The notes: generated by a model not told the origin, from the letters alone. 64,000 nucleotides of DNA from an uncultured Pseudomonadota bacterium (GCA_937864035.1 CALMIO010000002.1:1-64000); one strand, 5' to 3'; positions 30,566-40,063 are shown, counted from the stretch's first letter. Numbers and translations: made by a program.

Positions 30566-32761
30566 ATGGCCGCTATTTGCTTTTCATTTGGTGTTTTTTT
30601 TCTACTGCTCAGCTTATACAGCTTTGGCTATGAGCTATTGATTACCGAAGGATTGTCAATTTTACCAACACATTACCATTCATTTATATTGGGATTTTTG
30701 TTAATTACTATTGGCATAACAATAAATTGGCGTTCAAAAGCAAAAAAAACACTAACAGATCTTATTCAACTTAATTACTTCGCTCTTTGTTTCGTTCTTT
30801 TTTTTCTAACCGATTTTCCCGTCCGCCCCTATAGCATCTCTCTTTTTAGCACAATTCGAGGAGAGTTAATTTTAGCAACCTGCCTTGTTTATTTTTTACT
30901 CGCCGCAATTTCGGCAAGAGGCCTATGGATTTTTACGGCAATTGCTTCGGTATCAGCAATTTACGCCCTGACCAGTGATCATGCCGGGCAAATTTTATTC
31001 TCTGACGACTTATCGACATTTTGGTTTAGATTAGAGTTGCTTAAACAACATTTTCCCCGAATTCCATTTTATTACACATTGTGGAACGGTGGTATTGATC
31101 AACGGGATTTTTTCGCTACGGGAGTTTTAAATTTCTTCATAATTTTCTCTCCAATAATTTATTTTTTCGATCTCATCTCTTCATATAATTTTTTAATAGC
31201 AATTCTGATATTTGTCATACAACCATTATCCATGGGGCTCGCCGCTAAAATAACAAGCGGCAGTGGCAGGGCTTCGGCAATAGCCGCAATTCTCTCATTT
31301 GCCACATCACTTCATTACTATCGATGGGCGTTAAAATACGGCACCCTGGGTTTCGCAACCTCGCTGGCATTGCTTCCTTGTTTAATCGCTATCGCCGTCA
31401 AATCACTGCAAACAAAAAGCATCTCATGGAAACAGAGCGTTTTACTAGTTATATTGGCGAAACTGGTTTTCGTTTGGGCTCCGATGGGAATTGTTTTTGT
31501 TTTATGGATCATCCTAAGTTTGCCAAAAATTTTATCTCTGTTAAAACTCCCTCAATTTAAATTTATAACGATTTGTATCGTTTTATTCACCGTGTCTTGG
31601 GTTGCAATCTTACTCTCAATCTCTAAAATCAACAAATTTATCTCGCATACCTCAATCACCTCAAAACAGGTAGTAATGCACAGCAAAGCAATAGAGAGAG
31701 ACGAGGTCAAATTAATTAATAGTTCCATAAAATTATCCATTAAACGCTCTCTGAAAATAATTCGCACAATCTTGGTTGGCGCCAATCCTCTGCTTTTAAT
31801 AATGTTTATTCCGGGAATTTTACTTCTCAGCTCAGCCTACAAAACATTTTACGCTTTAACCCTTCCGTGGCTACTGCTGATTGGAGGATTTTTTGTTCAG
31901 TATGCGCCCCATTTGGAGCTAGAAAGACTAATAACAGTAATGATTACTATATTGGCCGTTCCAAGCGCGATTGCCATAGACAATTTAATCAGCAACTGCC
32001 TAACAAAAACTTTCTGGAGGGCATGTGCTTCTTGCTGTTTTGCATACACCTTACTATCCCCATTACTAGCCATGGCAGTAGTCAAAAACCGTTCAATTGA
32101 ACAATTCAATTTTACCGGTGTGGCTTTTTTCTCCTTAAAATCTGCTCTCGAAAAAGCCGCTGATGGTAGTAGAGCGCTATTTACTGGTTGTGTTATACAC
32201 GAGCTAGACGGTGTCCATCTGGCACCTCTTAGCGAAATGACCAAAATACCTCTAATAGCTTCAAGCTATGCGCATAATATCTGGTGGTACAAACAGATAT
32301 TTCCAGAAGAATATCTAAAACCAGAAGGAGATCCAGAAAGAAACAAATTGATTGATCGTTATTTAAACCTATACAACGTTGGTCTGATTTTAGCACACGA
32401 AGAACATTGGAAAAATTACCTTAATTCAAGAAAGGAGGATTTTCGCTATATTGGAAGACACGGGCATTTTGCTCTCTACAAAAGAGAAAATTTTCAAAAT
32501 AGCTACTTCCTTGAAGGAAATGGAGAGCTATTAGATCAATACAACAATAAAGTTATTTTTAAACCAAACTCCGAGTCTATCGTTTTAAAATTTAATTATT
32601 TTCCCTTTTTAAAATCAACTCATTGCAAATTAAAGCCATTTAAAGTCTCAGAAAGGGTCACCCTAATATCAGCTGAAAATTGTCCGATCGGCGAAACCGT
32701 GGAGATATCTTCTATTTCCCCATTAAAAAGAATAGCCCACGGTTTGCCAAAGATATTTTAG
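30566..32761 (+). CDS. Polytopic membrane protein, possible GT-C-type glycosyltransferase
   Basis: This 731-residue protein has about a dozen hydrophobic segments through residue ~530 and then a ~200-residue soluble C-terminal domain. An acidic loop after the early helices (SDDLSTFWFRLELLKQHFP) and the following YTLWNGGIDQRDFFATG are reminiscent of the first periplasmic loop of GT-C glycosyltransferases that use lipid-linked sugars, where Asp residues are catalytic. I do not recognise an exact family. The start codon abuts the stop of the ABC exporter gene, which suggests a shared pathway, perhaps export and modification of a surface glycan (inference). Confidence 0.75.
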   Translation: MAAICFSFGVFFLLLSLYSFGYELLITEGLSILPTHYHSFILGFLLITIGITINWRSKAKKTLTDLIQLNYFALCFVLFFLTDFPVRPYSISLFSTIRGELILATCLVYFLLAAISARGLWIFTAIASVSAIYALTSDHAGQILFSDDLSTFWFRLELLKQHFPRIPFYYTLWNGGIDQRDFFATGVLNFFIIFSPIIYFFDLISSYNFLIAILIFVIQPLSMGLAAKITSGSGRASAIAAILSFATSLHYYRWALKYGTLGFATSLALLPCLIAIAVKSLQTKSISWKQSVLLVILAKLVFVWAPMGIVFVLWIILSLPKILSLLKLPQFKFITICIVLFTVSWVAILLSISKINKFISHTSITSKQVVMHSKAIERDEVKLINSSIKLSIKRSLKIIRTILVGANPLLLIMFIPGILLLSSAYKTFYALTLPWLLLIGGFFVQYAPHLELERLITVMITILAVPSAIAIDNLISNCLTKTFWRACASCCFAYTLLSPLLAMAVVKNRSIEQFNFTGVAFFSLKSALEKAADGSRALFTGCVIHELDGVHLAPLSEMTKIPLIASSYAHNIWWYKQIFPEEYLKPEGDPERNKLIDRYLNLYNVGLILAHEEHWKNYLNSRKEDFRYIGRHGHFALYKRENFQNSYFLEGNGELLDQYNNKVIFKPNSESIVLKFNYFPFLKSTHCKLKPFKVSERVTLISAENCPIGETVEISSISPLKRIAHGLPKIF

Positions 32762-32762
32762 A

Positions 32763-32816
32763 GAATCTTTTAAGCTTGGCTCCTTCCTTAAGAGATTTAT
32801 CTTTTGCTTTTTTCTA
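32763..32816 (+). terminator. Rho-independent terminator after the ABC/membrane pair
   Basis: An 11-pair stem (AATCTTTTAAG at 32764-32774 with CTTAAGAGATT at 32787-32797, one wobble) is followed by a T-rich stretch (32798-32813). It lies directly after the stop codon at 32761. Confidence 0.5.
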
Positions 32817-32860
32817 ACAGCTTGTAAAATACCACTACATTTATTTTATCTGAACAAGCT

Positions 32861-33097
32861 ATGAAAACAGTTGAAAAAAATTACCCAGCGCTTAAAATCG
32901 GCGATCGAGTTTCTCGCAACATCGAGCTAACCAACAAAGAAACAAACAACATTCTTGGTACGGTTCAAGCCATCAAATCAGAAAGCTCTGGTGGGCAACC
33001 AACAGATGATCCAGAAAAATCGCTAATGGTGATAGTTAGCTGGGATAATGGAGCCGTCTCTTATATGGCTCCGGCTGGATTAACCCTAGTAAAATGA
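32861..33097 (+). CDS. Small conserved-looking protein, unknown
   Basis: This 78-residue soluble protein has a beta-rich pattern: IGDRVSRNIELTN, ILGTVQAIK, LMVIVSWDNGAVSYMAP, LTLVK. That pattern resembles small barrel or SH3-like folds with a GDRV start, but I cannot name a family. It has no cysteine and no signal. It is free-standing, following a terminator, and has no Shine-Dalgarno. Confidence 0.68.
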   Translation: MKTVEKNYPALKIGDRVSRNIELTNKETNNILGTVQAIKSESSGGQPTDDPEKSLMVIVSWDNGAVSYMAPAGLTLVK

Positions 33098-33285
33098 TCT
33101 CTCAACAACAAGGGAGATAATAAATTATTTTCTTTTGTTTATCATAAACGATTCTACATTGCGGAGGTTGTAATAAAGCTTTAAGATAAATCACAAAAAG
33201 AGCAGCAGATGACATCATGATTATAGAGAATTTGCGAACAACAAAGTCCTAGCAATCAAATTGTAGTAATAATATGTAGTAATCA

Positions 33286-34446
33286 ATGCTAGATATAGAT
33301 AACGCTAAAATTCAAATAACTTCTATTGCTAAACTCGCCGCCAAAGCAACTTCAGCCCATACCGTTTTTGTATTATTGTCATCAGAATTGCTGAGACTCA
33401 ATAATAAAGCAAATTCAAAATATCAAGCTTATAATCAAGAATTTGTACTCTTTAACTGGCATTCATTAAGCAATTCAATCAACACCGAGTATAGAGTTGC
33501 TACTGGACAAGGTTTTGCAGGTTGGGTTGCTGGAAATCGTAAACCGCTCACGATTTCTCCTCTTAATAGAGATAGTAAACAGCTTGGATTATATACAGCT
33601 AATATTGGCATCAATAGCCTAGTGGCAGTTCCAATTATCGACCACTATTCAAACAGCGACCATCATAACAGTCCCTTGCGACCACTACTCGGCATTTTAA
33701 TTTGCGACAGCTTGCAAACTTACGCCTTTGATCGAGAAGCAATTGAAGTAATCGAAGAAGTTGCTTCTCAAACCGCTAGCGCCATTATTTACCACTTTCA
33801 GGAAAAAAGGGTTTCAGATGATCGCGCTTCTTGGAATAAGTTCGTTCGCAAAACCCATCAATTGATTGATCAATTAGGCAAAAACTCACTTGATGTCTTA
33901 AGAGTAAAAATAAAAAACTTTCGGGAATTTGAGCTAAAAAATGGACCAGCAGCCTGTATTGCCGCCTACCAAGCCTTTAGTAGGCAAATAGAGGAGCTAC
34001 TTCCGGAAAATGGAACTTTCATGGCGCTCAGCAACTCCGATCTGGTGATTGTCATAGATAATATGTTGTCAGATTTTATCGAAGACAAATTGCTTACTAT
34101 AGCCAAACACACAGATCTATTAACCAAAGGATATTATTTTTCAAATCGTAAAGTATTAGAACTAACCAACAATCAAAATCAACAAGAAAACAATCTTTGG
34201 TCTCAATTTGCAATTAAAATTACCAAACTGCATCTTGGAGCAAAAACATTTAACGATTTAAGAATAGATGAAGTTATCGCCTTAACTAGTGCGCTCGAAA
34301 CCTCCTACAACGCCGCTCAAACGATTCCACAAAAAACTTTTAGCTTTTTAGGGATGATCAGAAAAAGCAAAGAACCAGCCAACTCTGTTTCAAATTCAGA
34401 AATTAACTTAGAACAAGATCAAAAACGAGCAAGCAACTTCAATTAA
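33286..34446 (+). CDS. GAF-domain protein with degenerate GGDEF-like C-terminus
   Basis: This 386-residue cytoplasmic protein starts with a GAF sensor domain (~residues 8-170; VATGQGFAGWVAGNRKPLTI, GINSLVAVPI, GILICDS, AIEVIEEVASQTASAI). A short linker leads to a region (~190-340) patterned like GGDEF domains (VLRVKIKNFREFELKNG, FMALSNSDLVIVID), but the GGDEF active loop is replaced, so cyclic-di-GMP synthesis is unlikely. It may bind a nucleotide or act as a signalling scaffold. The C-terminal tail is Ser/Lys/Glu-rich. The ligand is unknown. It is convergent with the comEC-like gene (3 bp apart). Confidence 0.72.
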   Translation: MLDIDNAKIQITSIAKLAAKATSAHTVFVLLSSELLRLNNKANSKYQAYNQEFVLFNWHSLSNSINTEYRVATGQGFAGWVAGNRKPLTISPLNRDSKQLGLYTANIGINSLVAVPIIDHYSNSDHHNSPLRPLLGILICDSLQTYAFDREAIEVIEEVASQTASAIIYHFQEKRVSDDRASWNKFVRKTHQLIDQLGKNSLDVLRVKIKNFREFELKNGPAACIAAYQAFSRQIEELLPENGTFMALSNSDLVIVIDNMLSDFIEDKLLTIAKHTDLLTKGYYFSNRKVLELTNNQNQQENNLWSQFAIKITKLHLGAKTFNDLRIDEVIALTSALETSYNAAQTIPQKTFSFLGMIRKSKEPANSVSNSEINLEQDQKRASNFN

Positions 34447-34449
34447 CAT

Positions 34450-36018
34450 TTATTTGAGCGAACAAAAAACAGCGCTTCGCTCAAGCTTCCTATTAGGTAA
34501 CAACCAAAACCAAATCACCAACAAAACTAGAGCTAAAACAGCCGATAAACTCATCGATATTTTTTGAATTGCGCATAATTGAAAATTACTAAAAAAAATT
34601 ACTGTATCGGATAAACCGCCAAGCAGTGGCGTTATTATTTTAAAAACTATTTCGGCTAAAGTTTTACTAAATAATCCTATTAAACTTCCAATCAGACCAA
34701 GTTGAATGCAAGCCAAAGAAAAAACAGGGGCAAGCAGAGGATTTAAAAAAAAGCCAAACAAAGAGAGGGTTTTAAACCAAAACAAAGAGATCACAGATGT
34801 TAACAGAGATATACTGACCATTATCAAGATATATTTTTTAAATTTATCAAAAAAACTCTCTCTCTTAACATTTTCAATATTAAAAGCAATCGCGTACAAA
34901 GCGGCATACGTCAACTGAGTGCTAGCGGAAAATATTGCGCCCGGAATTAGTAACAAGAGCAAAATTAACGAAAAATTTACCTGTCGCGCGTAACTACCGC
35001 CTCGCTCGAAAAATCTTAAAGCCACCAACAAACTCAAGGAAATCACAGCTCGCAAAGTTGCGTTTTGCAACCCGCAAATAAGCGCAAACAACCAAATGGC
35101 GATCAAAGAAAAAACCTCCGGCAATCTACAACTTTCGGTCAATATACCTATCTTTATTAAATGATAAATTATCCCCTGAAAAAATATTCGAAAAAGAAAA
35201 AAGATAGCCACTAGATGACACCCTGATAAAACAAGTAGATGCGCCAAGCCACTTCGTTGAAAAGCTTTCTCCAACTCTTGAGAAACATGGTCGCGCGCTC
35301 CAAAACAGAGAGAGCTCAAAAGCGCGGCGTTTCGACCAGTTCCCAAATATTCCTCAAGATTTAAAAGGAATTTTTTGCGATAACGATCAAAAACAGTAGT
35401 ACGATCGATAAGAGTTTCCGAAACATATAACGCCTTACCAGTAGCAATTATCCCTCGCCGCAACAAATTTCTCTCTCTGGAAAATGGATTGTGCGAAATG
35501 ATAATTGGTTTTAATTTAGCTTTAATCGCCACAATCGATCCCTTATAAATAGAGCGCGTATTACGCCAAGGCAGATCAATAACTTTAAGCATCACCAAGG
35601 AACCGCTTAAGAGATTCTCTCTGTTACCTTCAATGTTAGATAGTATTTTACCTATAAATCCAACTCCTCCTACGGCAAATAATCTGGGTTCCTCAACAAT
35701 CTTTACCAAAAACGAACCACCCGTTGCTCGATTAATATTATTAGTCGAGTAAGTACTTAAGGGTGTTGGCAAAATAATATATGTTGACAAAATGCCCAAA
35801 AGAAAAAATAAAACCCCCTCTTTTAATAAACCCTTGTTTTGTGAGAGTAATAAGGCAAAAACAACCCATATTATGGCAAAAAATAAACTGACCCATAATA
35901 AGTAATTTACAAAGCCGTTTATAAGCAAACTTTCGCAAGTATATTGGCCAATAACTAAAAAAATAAGAGTAAAAAAACCCCTTTTTTCATTCATTTCTCG
36001 CACTTTAATGCCATACAA
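34450..36018 (-). CDS. comEC: ComEC/Rec2-family DNA uptake channel, short form
   Basis: This 522-residue membrane protein has the competence domain, with SGLAHLLVLSGCHLVA near residue 260 and ~10 hydrophobic segments. The N-terminal OB-like region is present (FLVKIVEEPRLF, GSLVMLKV). The C-terminal metallo-beta-lactamase domain found in many ComEC proteins is absent, so it is the short form. ComEC carries single-stranded DNA across the inner membrane. Another in-frame ATG at 35994 (MNEKRGFF) could be the true start. No other competence genes are visible. Confidence 0.87.
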   Translation of the reverse strand: MYGIKVREMNEKRGFFTLIFLVIGQYTCESLLINGFVNYLLWVSLFFAIIWVVFALLLSQNKGLLKEGVLFFLLGILSTYIILPTPLSTYSTNNINRATGGSFLVKIVEEPRLFAVGGVGFIGKILSNIEGNRENLLSGSLVMLKVIDLPWRNTRSIYKGSIVAIKAKLKPIIISHNPFSRERNLLRRGIIATGKALYVSETLIDRTTVFDRYRKKFLLNLEEYLGTGRNAALLSSLCFGARDHVSQELEKAFQRSGLAHLLVLSGCHLVAIFFLFRIFFQGIIYHLIKIGILTESCRLPEVFSLIAIWLFALICGLQNATLRAVISLSLLVALRFFERGGSYARQVNFSLILLLLLIPGAIFSASTQLTYAALYAIAFNIENVKRESFFDKFKKYILIMVSISLLTSVISLFWFKTLSLFGFFLNPLLAPVFSLACIQLGLIGSLIGLFSKTLAEIVFKIITPLLGGLSDTVIFFSNFQLCAIQKISMSLSAVLALVLLVIWFWLLPNRKLERSAVFCSLK

Positions 36019-36104
36019 CTAAATTAAGTTACTTAGAAAAAATCGATTTTTTTTTGATATTGTTGCTAAAAGTTCCTCTAAGACACTCTGGACGCAAAGC
36101 CCAA

Positions 36105-36134
36105 TTGCAGTTAAATTTAGCGGTTAAATATAAT
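36105..36134 (+). promoter_or_regulatory. Promoter for the M48 lipoprotein protease
   Basis: TTGCAG (36105-36110) and TATAAT (36129-36134) are spaced 18 bp apart, a good sigma-70 pair. Transcription would start near 36141, leaving a leader of about 14 nt before ATG 36155. Confidence 0.58.
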
Positions 36135-36154
36135 ATAATTCTTTGAACTCCATC

Positions 36155-36886
36155 ATGATGGCTTCTTTCAAAAATTTCTCTTTACTTTTAGCATTAACAA
36201 CTCTATTTGCCTGCCAAACTAAAACTAGCAACCATAATCTTTTCAGCTTGGGCGCTGTAAGACCTTCTCCTCTAGTTTTAACAACCCAGATTGTTTCTAA
36301 AAATGGTCAGATTGTGGGAGAGCAACAGATAGAATATTTAAACTCGCTTTTAGTTCGACTACAGCAAGCTCTATCTTTTAAAGATAAACCAAATCAATTA
36401 TATAAAATAATTTTAATCGACAACCCATTGCCTCTGGCTTATTTACCGGGCGATGGTTTGATAATAATATCTCGCGGGCTTGTTTCTATAATTAACAACG
36501 AAGCGGAGCTAGCGTTTATAATCGCTCACGAAATGGCACACGAACAACTTGGGCATTTCGAATTGTTAGCAAAAAATATCCAACGCCGTGCCTTACTAAG
36601 CGATCGTTCCGAGCTTGAATTAGAAGCCGATAAATACGCTCTTGATATTATAACGCTGGCAAATTACGATCCGCGAGCGGCTCTTTCGGCTTTAAAAGTC
36701 GTTTATGGAGCCAGCCTAATCGAAGAAGGTGAATTTAAAGAGAGTATCTTTAAATATCCACGACTTGAAGAGCGAATTGATCTAATTGAAATGGCAATTC
36801 ATGCTAGTCCATGGGGATCTCTGAGCGGCACAGTAAATCAAAGAGAATTTGTCGCTTTTAAACTTAGTATGGCTTATAAAAGCTAA
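36155..36886 (+). CDS. M48-family zinc metalloprotease, lipoprotein
   Basis: This ~243-residue protein starts at ATG 36155; a TTG at 36143 is in frame but less likely. The signal ends in the lipobox LFAC (Cys20). The zinc site is HEMAH within IIAHEMAHEQLGH near residue 125, and the third ligand is the glutamate in ELEADKYA. This is the compact BepA/LoiP-like form of M48, which trims or quality-controls outer-membrane proteins. Anchoring in a membrane facing the periplasm is inferred from the lipobox. It is followed 39 bp later by an amino-acid permease. Confidence 0.9.
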   Translation: MMASFKNFSLLLALTTLFACQTKTSNHNLFSLGAVRPSPLVLTTQIVSKNGQIVGEQQIEYLNSLLVRLQQALSFKDKPNQLYKIILIDNPLPLAYLPGDGLIIISRGLVSIINNEAELAFIIAHEMAHEQLGHFELLAKNIQRRALLSDRSELELEADKYALDIITLANYDPRAALSALKVVYGASLIEEGEFKESIFKYPRLEERIDLIEMAIHASPWGSLSGTVNQREFVAFKLSMAYKS

Positions 36887-36925
36887 ATCAAAAGTTTTTT
36901 TTATTATATTATTTTTCCAAATAAA

Positions 36926-38455
36926 ATGAGTTTTTTAAAAAAAATTTTCAGAAAAAAAGATGTTTCTGAGCTAATCAAGGCTTCTGAAAAAATCGAAGCT
37001 AGCGGAGGGACGTTAAGACGATCTCTCGGACCAATTAATTTAATCTCTTTAGGCATAGGCGGCATTATTGGCACCGGAATTTTTGTCATCACCGGCAACG
37101 CAGCTGCTCATTATGCAGGTCCAGGGCTGATCTTGTCATTTATATTTTCTGGCATAGGATGCGCTTTTGCAGCTCTCTGCTACGCAGAATTTGCGGCGCT
37201 TATTCCTATAGCTGGTAGCGCTTATTCTTATGCCTACGCGACTTTAGGGGAAATATTCGCTTGGATTATAGGCTGGGATTTGGTTCTTGAATATCTTTTT
37301 GCGGCCGCCACTGTTGCAGTTGGCTGGTCAGGTTATTTTACCAGCTTGCTATCAAAAACTTTTGGTATAAATCTACCAGCATCTTTGACTGCTGCTACGG
37401 GAACAGAGTTAGTTTACTACCAAAACTCTTGGCTGCCACTTAACAGCCAGTTAATCGCCTCTTTTAATTCTCAAGGGATTGAACTTGATAGCTTGCCGCA
37501 AATCACTGCGATCATCAATTTGCCAGCTGTTTTAATTATTCTCCTAATCAGCACATTGCTCTATGTAGGAATTAAAGAGTCAGCTCGTTTCAATAATCTT
37601 ATGGTATTTGTTAAGGTTAGTATTATCTTGCTTTTTGTGCTGATCGGATGGAAATTTGTTAATTATAACAACTTAACCCCTTTTATTCCGGAAAATACTG
37701 GTAATTTTGGCGAATTTGGTTGGAGCGGCGTGTTGCGAGCGGCTGGAGTTATATTTTTCGCCTACATCGGTTTTGATTCCGTATCAACCCTAGCTCAAGA
37801 AGCAAAAAATCCTCAGCGAGACATGCCTATTGGAATTTTAGGATCGCTGGCAATCTGCACCCTACTTTATATAGCCGTAACTTTCGTTTTGACTGGAATT
37901 GTGCACTACTCCGAATTAGGAGTTGCCGAGCCAATCGCCAAAGCAATAGATTCTTTAGGAGGGAGCTTGTCATGGTTAAGTTTTCTTATCAAGATTGGAG
38001 CAATTGCCGGCTTATCTTCGGTTATTTTGGTGTTAATCCTTGGACAAACTAGGGTTTTTTATTCTATGGCGCGTGATGGCTTACTGCCGCAGGTATTTTC
38101 TAAGATTTCTCAGCGCTACGGCACACCAACCCTAGCAACTGTCGTAACTGGAACAGTAGCGGCTATTCTCGCCGGCACCCTGCCGATAGGAATACTTGGG
38201 GAGCTTGTCTCAATCGGCACCCTGCTTGCTTTCGTGATAGTTTGTTTCGCAATTCTAGTGTTGAGAAAAACTCAGCCTCATCTTCATCGCCCTTTTAAAA
38301 CCCCATTGGTTCCATTGGTTCCCATCCTAGGAATTCTAATTTCCGGAGCTCAGATGGCGGCACTACCTCTTGACACTTGGCTCAGGCTGGCGATTTGGAT
38401 GGCAATCGGAGGGGTAATTTATATATTTTATGGATACAAGAGAGCTGACAGATAA
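36926..38455 (+). CDS. APC-superfamily amino-acid permease
   Basis: This 509-residue transporter has ~12 membrane helices. The first helix region GGIIGTGIFVITGNAA and the FAYIGFDSVSTLAQEAKNPQRDMP segment are typical of cationic amino-acid transporters (CAT/YfnA type). The substrate is probably an amino acid, but its identity cannot be read from sequence. It has a basic N-terminal cytoplasmic segment and follows the M48 gene. Confidence 0.93.
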   Translation: MSFLKKIFRKKDVSELIKASEKIEASGGTLRRSLGPINLISLGIGGIIGTGIFVITGNAAAHYAGPGLILSFIFSGIGCAFAALCYAEFAALIPIAGSAYSYAYATLGEIFAWIIGWDLVLEYLFAAATVAVGWSGYFTSLLSKTFGINLPASLTAATGTELVYYQNSWLPLNSQLIASFNSQGIELDSLPQITAIINLPAVLIILLISTLLYVGIKESARFNNLMVFVKVSIILLFVLIGWKFVNYNNLTPFIPENTGNFGEFGWSGVLRAAGVIFFAYIGFDSVSTLAQEAKNPQRDMPIGILGSLAICTLLYIAVTFVLTGIVHYSELGVAEPIAKAIDSLGGSLSWLSFLIKIGAIAGLSSVILVLILGQTRVFYSMARDGLLPQVFSKISQRYGTPTLATVVTGTVAAILAGTLPIGILGELVSIGTLLAFVIVCFAILVLRKTQPHLHRPFKTPLVPLVPILGILISGAQMAALPLDTWLRLAIWMAIGGVIYIFYGYKRADR

Positions 38456-38468
38456 TTGAAATTTCCGC

Positions 38469-38489
38469 AAAATCTAAAAATTAGATTTT
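38469..38489. terminator. AT-rich hairpin between convergent genes
   Basis: AAAATCTAA (38469-38477) and TTAGATTTT (38481-38489) form a perfect 9-pair stem with a 3-nt loop, in the 127 bp between the permease (plus) and the lipoprotein (minus). No T-run follows directly. Confidence 0.35.
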
Positions 38490-38582
38490 CGCCAAAAAAA
38501 CTCCCTAAAAAATATTAAGTTGGCAAAAAGTTGTGCCTATATCAGGTTTATTTTTATGAGGCGCAAAAAGAACTTGAAATTT

Positions 38583-39512
38583 TTAAGAGAGCTTTTCTAA
38601 GTTATTTTTGGCCGCTGAAAAATTCGGATCAAGTTTTAAAGCTTCATCAAATTCATAACGCGCATCACTAGTTCTTCCCATTGCAACATACATTTCTCCA
38701 ATCGCGTTGTGATAAACAGGGCTACTAGGGCAGAGCCTTAAAGCTCTTCTCATATGATACAATTTGTCAGCGGTAGAAACAGAAGACTCGGCTCGTTTCA
38801 TTTCGCCATCAGCTAAAACACAGTCAGCGCCGCCAGACATTTTTATCGTCGATGATTTTGAGGTTGCGGTATCATTGATATCAACTGCCAAAGTATTATT
38901 AACCAAATCGTTTTCCTTGTCATATTCTGACTCTACTTTTAGGCGTTTAGCGGCAACCATCTGTTCTTGGGAGTGAATATCGATTAAACGATCTGATATT
39001 GTTGCCGCTCGAGTCGTCTTCTCGTCAACAGAGATTGTCTCACGCCTTTCTGATTTTGGCGGTGAAAGAGAAATTGTTGAAGTATCAAAAGCGGCTCTTT
39101 CAGAACCAGAAAAGGATCCCATATTACCACTAGCAACAGAACCAATGCTAGGATTATGGCTTAATCTCCTTAAATGATCGAGCTCGCCAGCTTGATTCCT
39201 CAACTCCTCTTCCTGCCTTCTGATTCTCTCAGACTGAGTGGTAGTTCTCGAATCTTGACGATCCATTTCATTGCCGATCATGGCGCCTGCGCCTGCGCCT
39301 GCGGCTGCTCCTATTACCAGACCTACTCCAGCATTACCGCTTGCGCTCCCAGCTATCGCGCCCAAACCCGCGCCAAGCACCCCGCCAGTCACGGTCGCAA
39401 TTTGAGTTTTTTCTCCCGGTTGCTCCATTCCCAATTGAGTACATCCAAACAAAAAAAACTGGGCAAGCAAAAATAACGAAGACAACCAACAACGGCAATT
39501 AAGATAACTCAT
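38583..39512 (-). CDS. Glycine-zipper lipoprotein with C-terminal TPR
   Basis: This 309-residue protein has a lipoprotein signal ending LFGC (Cys24). A glycine-zipper membrane-like segment follows (GGVLGAGLGAIAG, then GAAAGAGAGAMIGNEMDRQD). Next come a Gln/Arg/Glu helix (SERIRRQEEELRNQ), a long Ser/Thr linker, and one or two tetratricopeptide repeats at the end (AIGEMYVAMGRTSDARYEFDEALKLDP). It is probably anchored in the outer membrane with a protein-interaction TPR. The front half is a paralogue of the next gene, 43 bp away. Confidence 0.85.
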   Translation of the reverse strand: MSYLNCRCWLSSLFLLAQFFLFGCTQLGMEQPGEKTQIATVTGGVLGAGLGAIAGSASGNAGVGLVIGAAAGAGAGAMIGNEMDRQDSRTTTQSERIRRQEEELRNQAGELDHLRRLSHNPSIGSVASGNMGSFSGSERAAFDTSTISLSPPKSERRETISVDEKTTRAATISDRLIDIHSQEQMVAAKRLKVESEYDKENDLVNNTLAVDINDTATSKSSTIKMSGGADCVLADGEMKRAESSVSTADKLYHMRRALRLCPSSPVYHNAIGEMYVAMGRTSDARYEFDEALKLDPNFSAAKNNLEKLS

Positions 39513-39555
39513 AACGGCAACTTAAAAAATAAAACACCTTCAGACACGCGCAATT

Positions 39556-39948
39556 TTAGTAACGAGAATCGTTATTATCTCGATTTTCTCTTCGCTTAAA
39601 GGAATCATCATAGTTTTGCTGTCTTCTCAAATCCTGTATCTCGCGACGTTGTCTCTCTAACTCTCTCTGCTGGCGATTAAGTCTCTCTTCTTGTTCGGAA
39701 GTTTTGCGATCTTGAACATCAGATTGATCTCCAAGTAAACCACCTATCAAAGCGCCAGCTCCAGCGCCAATAGCAGTACCAGCGCCTCCATGCCCTGTTC
39801 TACTTCCAATAATAGCGCCAAGACCAGCGCCAAGCGCACCGCCGCCAAGAGCACCTTTTTCTCTGCCACTTAAAGAGGCAGACTCAGAACAAGCGGCCAA
39901 AGCTACAACAACCAACAAAAGAGTTAACATTTTAAGATTTATTTTCAT
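39556..39948 (-). CDS. Glycine-zipper lipoprotein
   Basis: This 130-residue protein has a lipoprotein signal ending LAAC (Cys20). A glycine zipper of ~45 residues follows (GGGALGAGLGAIIG, GAGAGALIGGLLGDQ), then a charged Gln/Arg/Glu helix (QEERLNRQQRELERQRRE) and a disordered Arg/Asn/Asp tail. It is close to the N-terminal half of the downstream TPR lipoprotein, so one arose from the other by duplication. Such zipper proteins associate with outer membranes. Confidence 0.86.
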   Translation of the reverse strand: MKINLKMLTLLLVVVALAACSESASLSGREKGALGGGALGAGLGAIIGSRTGHGGAGTAIGAGAGALIGGLLGDQSDVQDRKTSEQEERLNRQQRELERQRREIQDLRRQQNYDDSFKRRENRDNNDSRY

Positions 39949-40063
39949 AACCTAAACAGATTTAATCTTTAAAAAATCAAATAACTTTACCAAAGATACT
40001 GATGACAATGGTAACACAACGATTGCAAATATAAAAAGCTTTTTTTTAAGGTTTTCAATCTCT

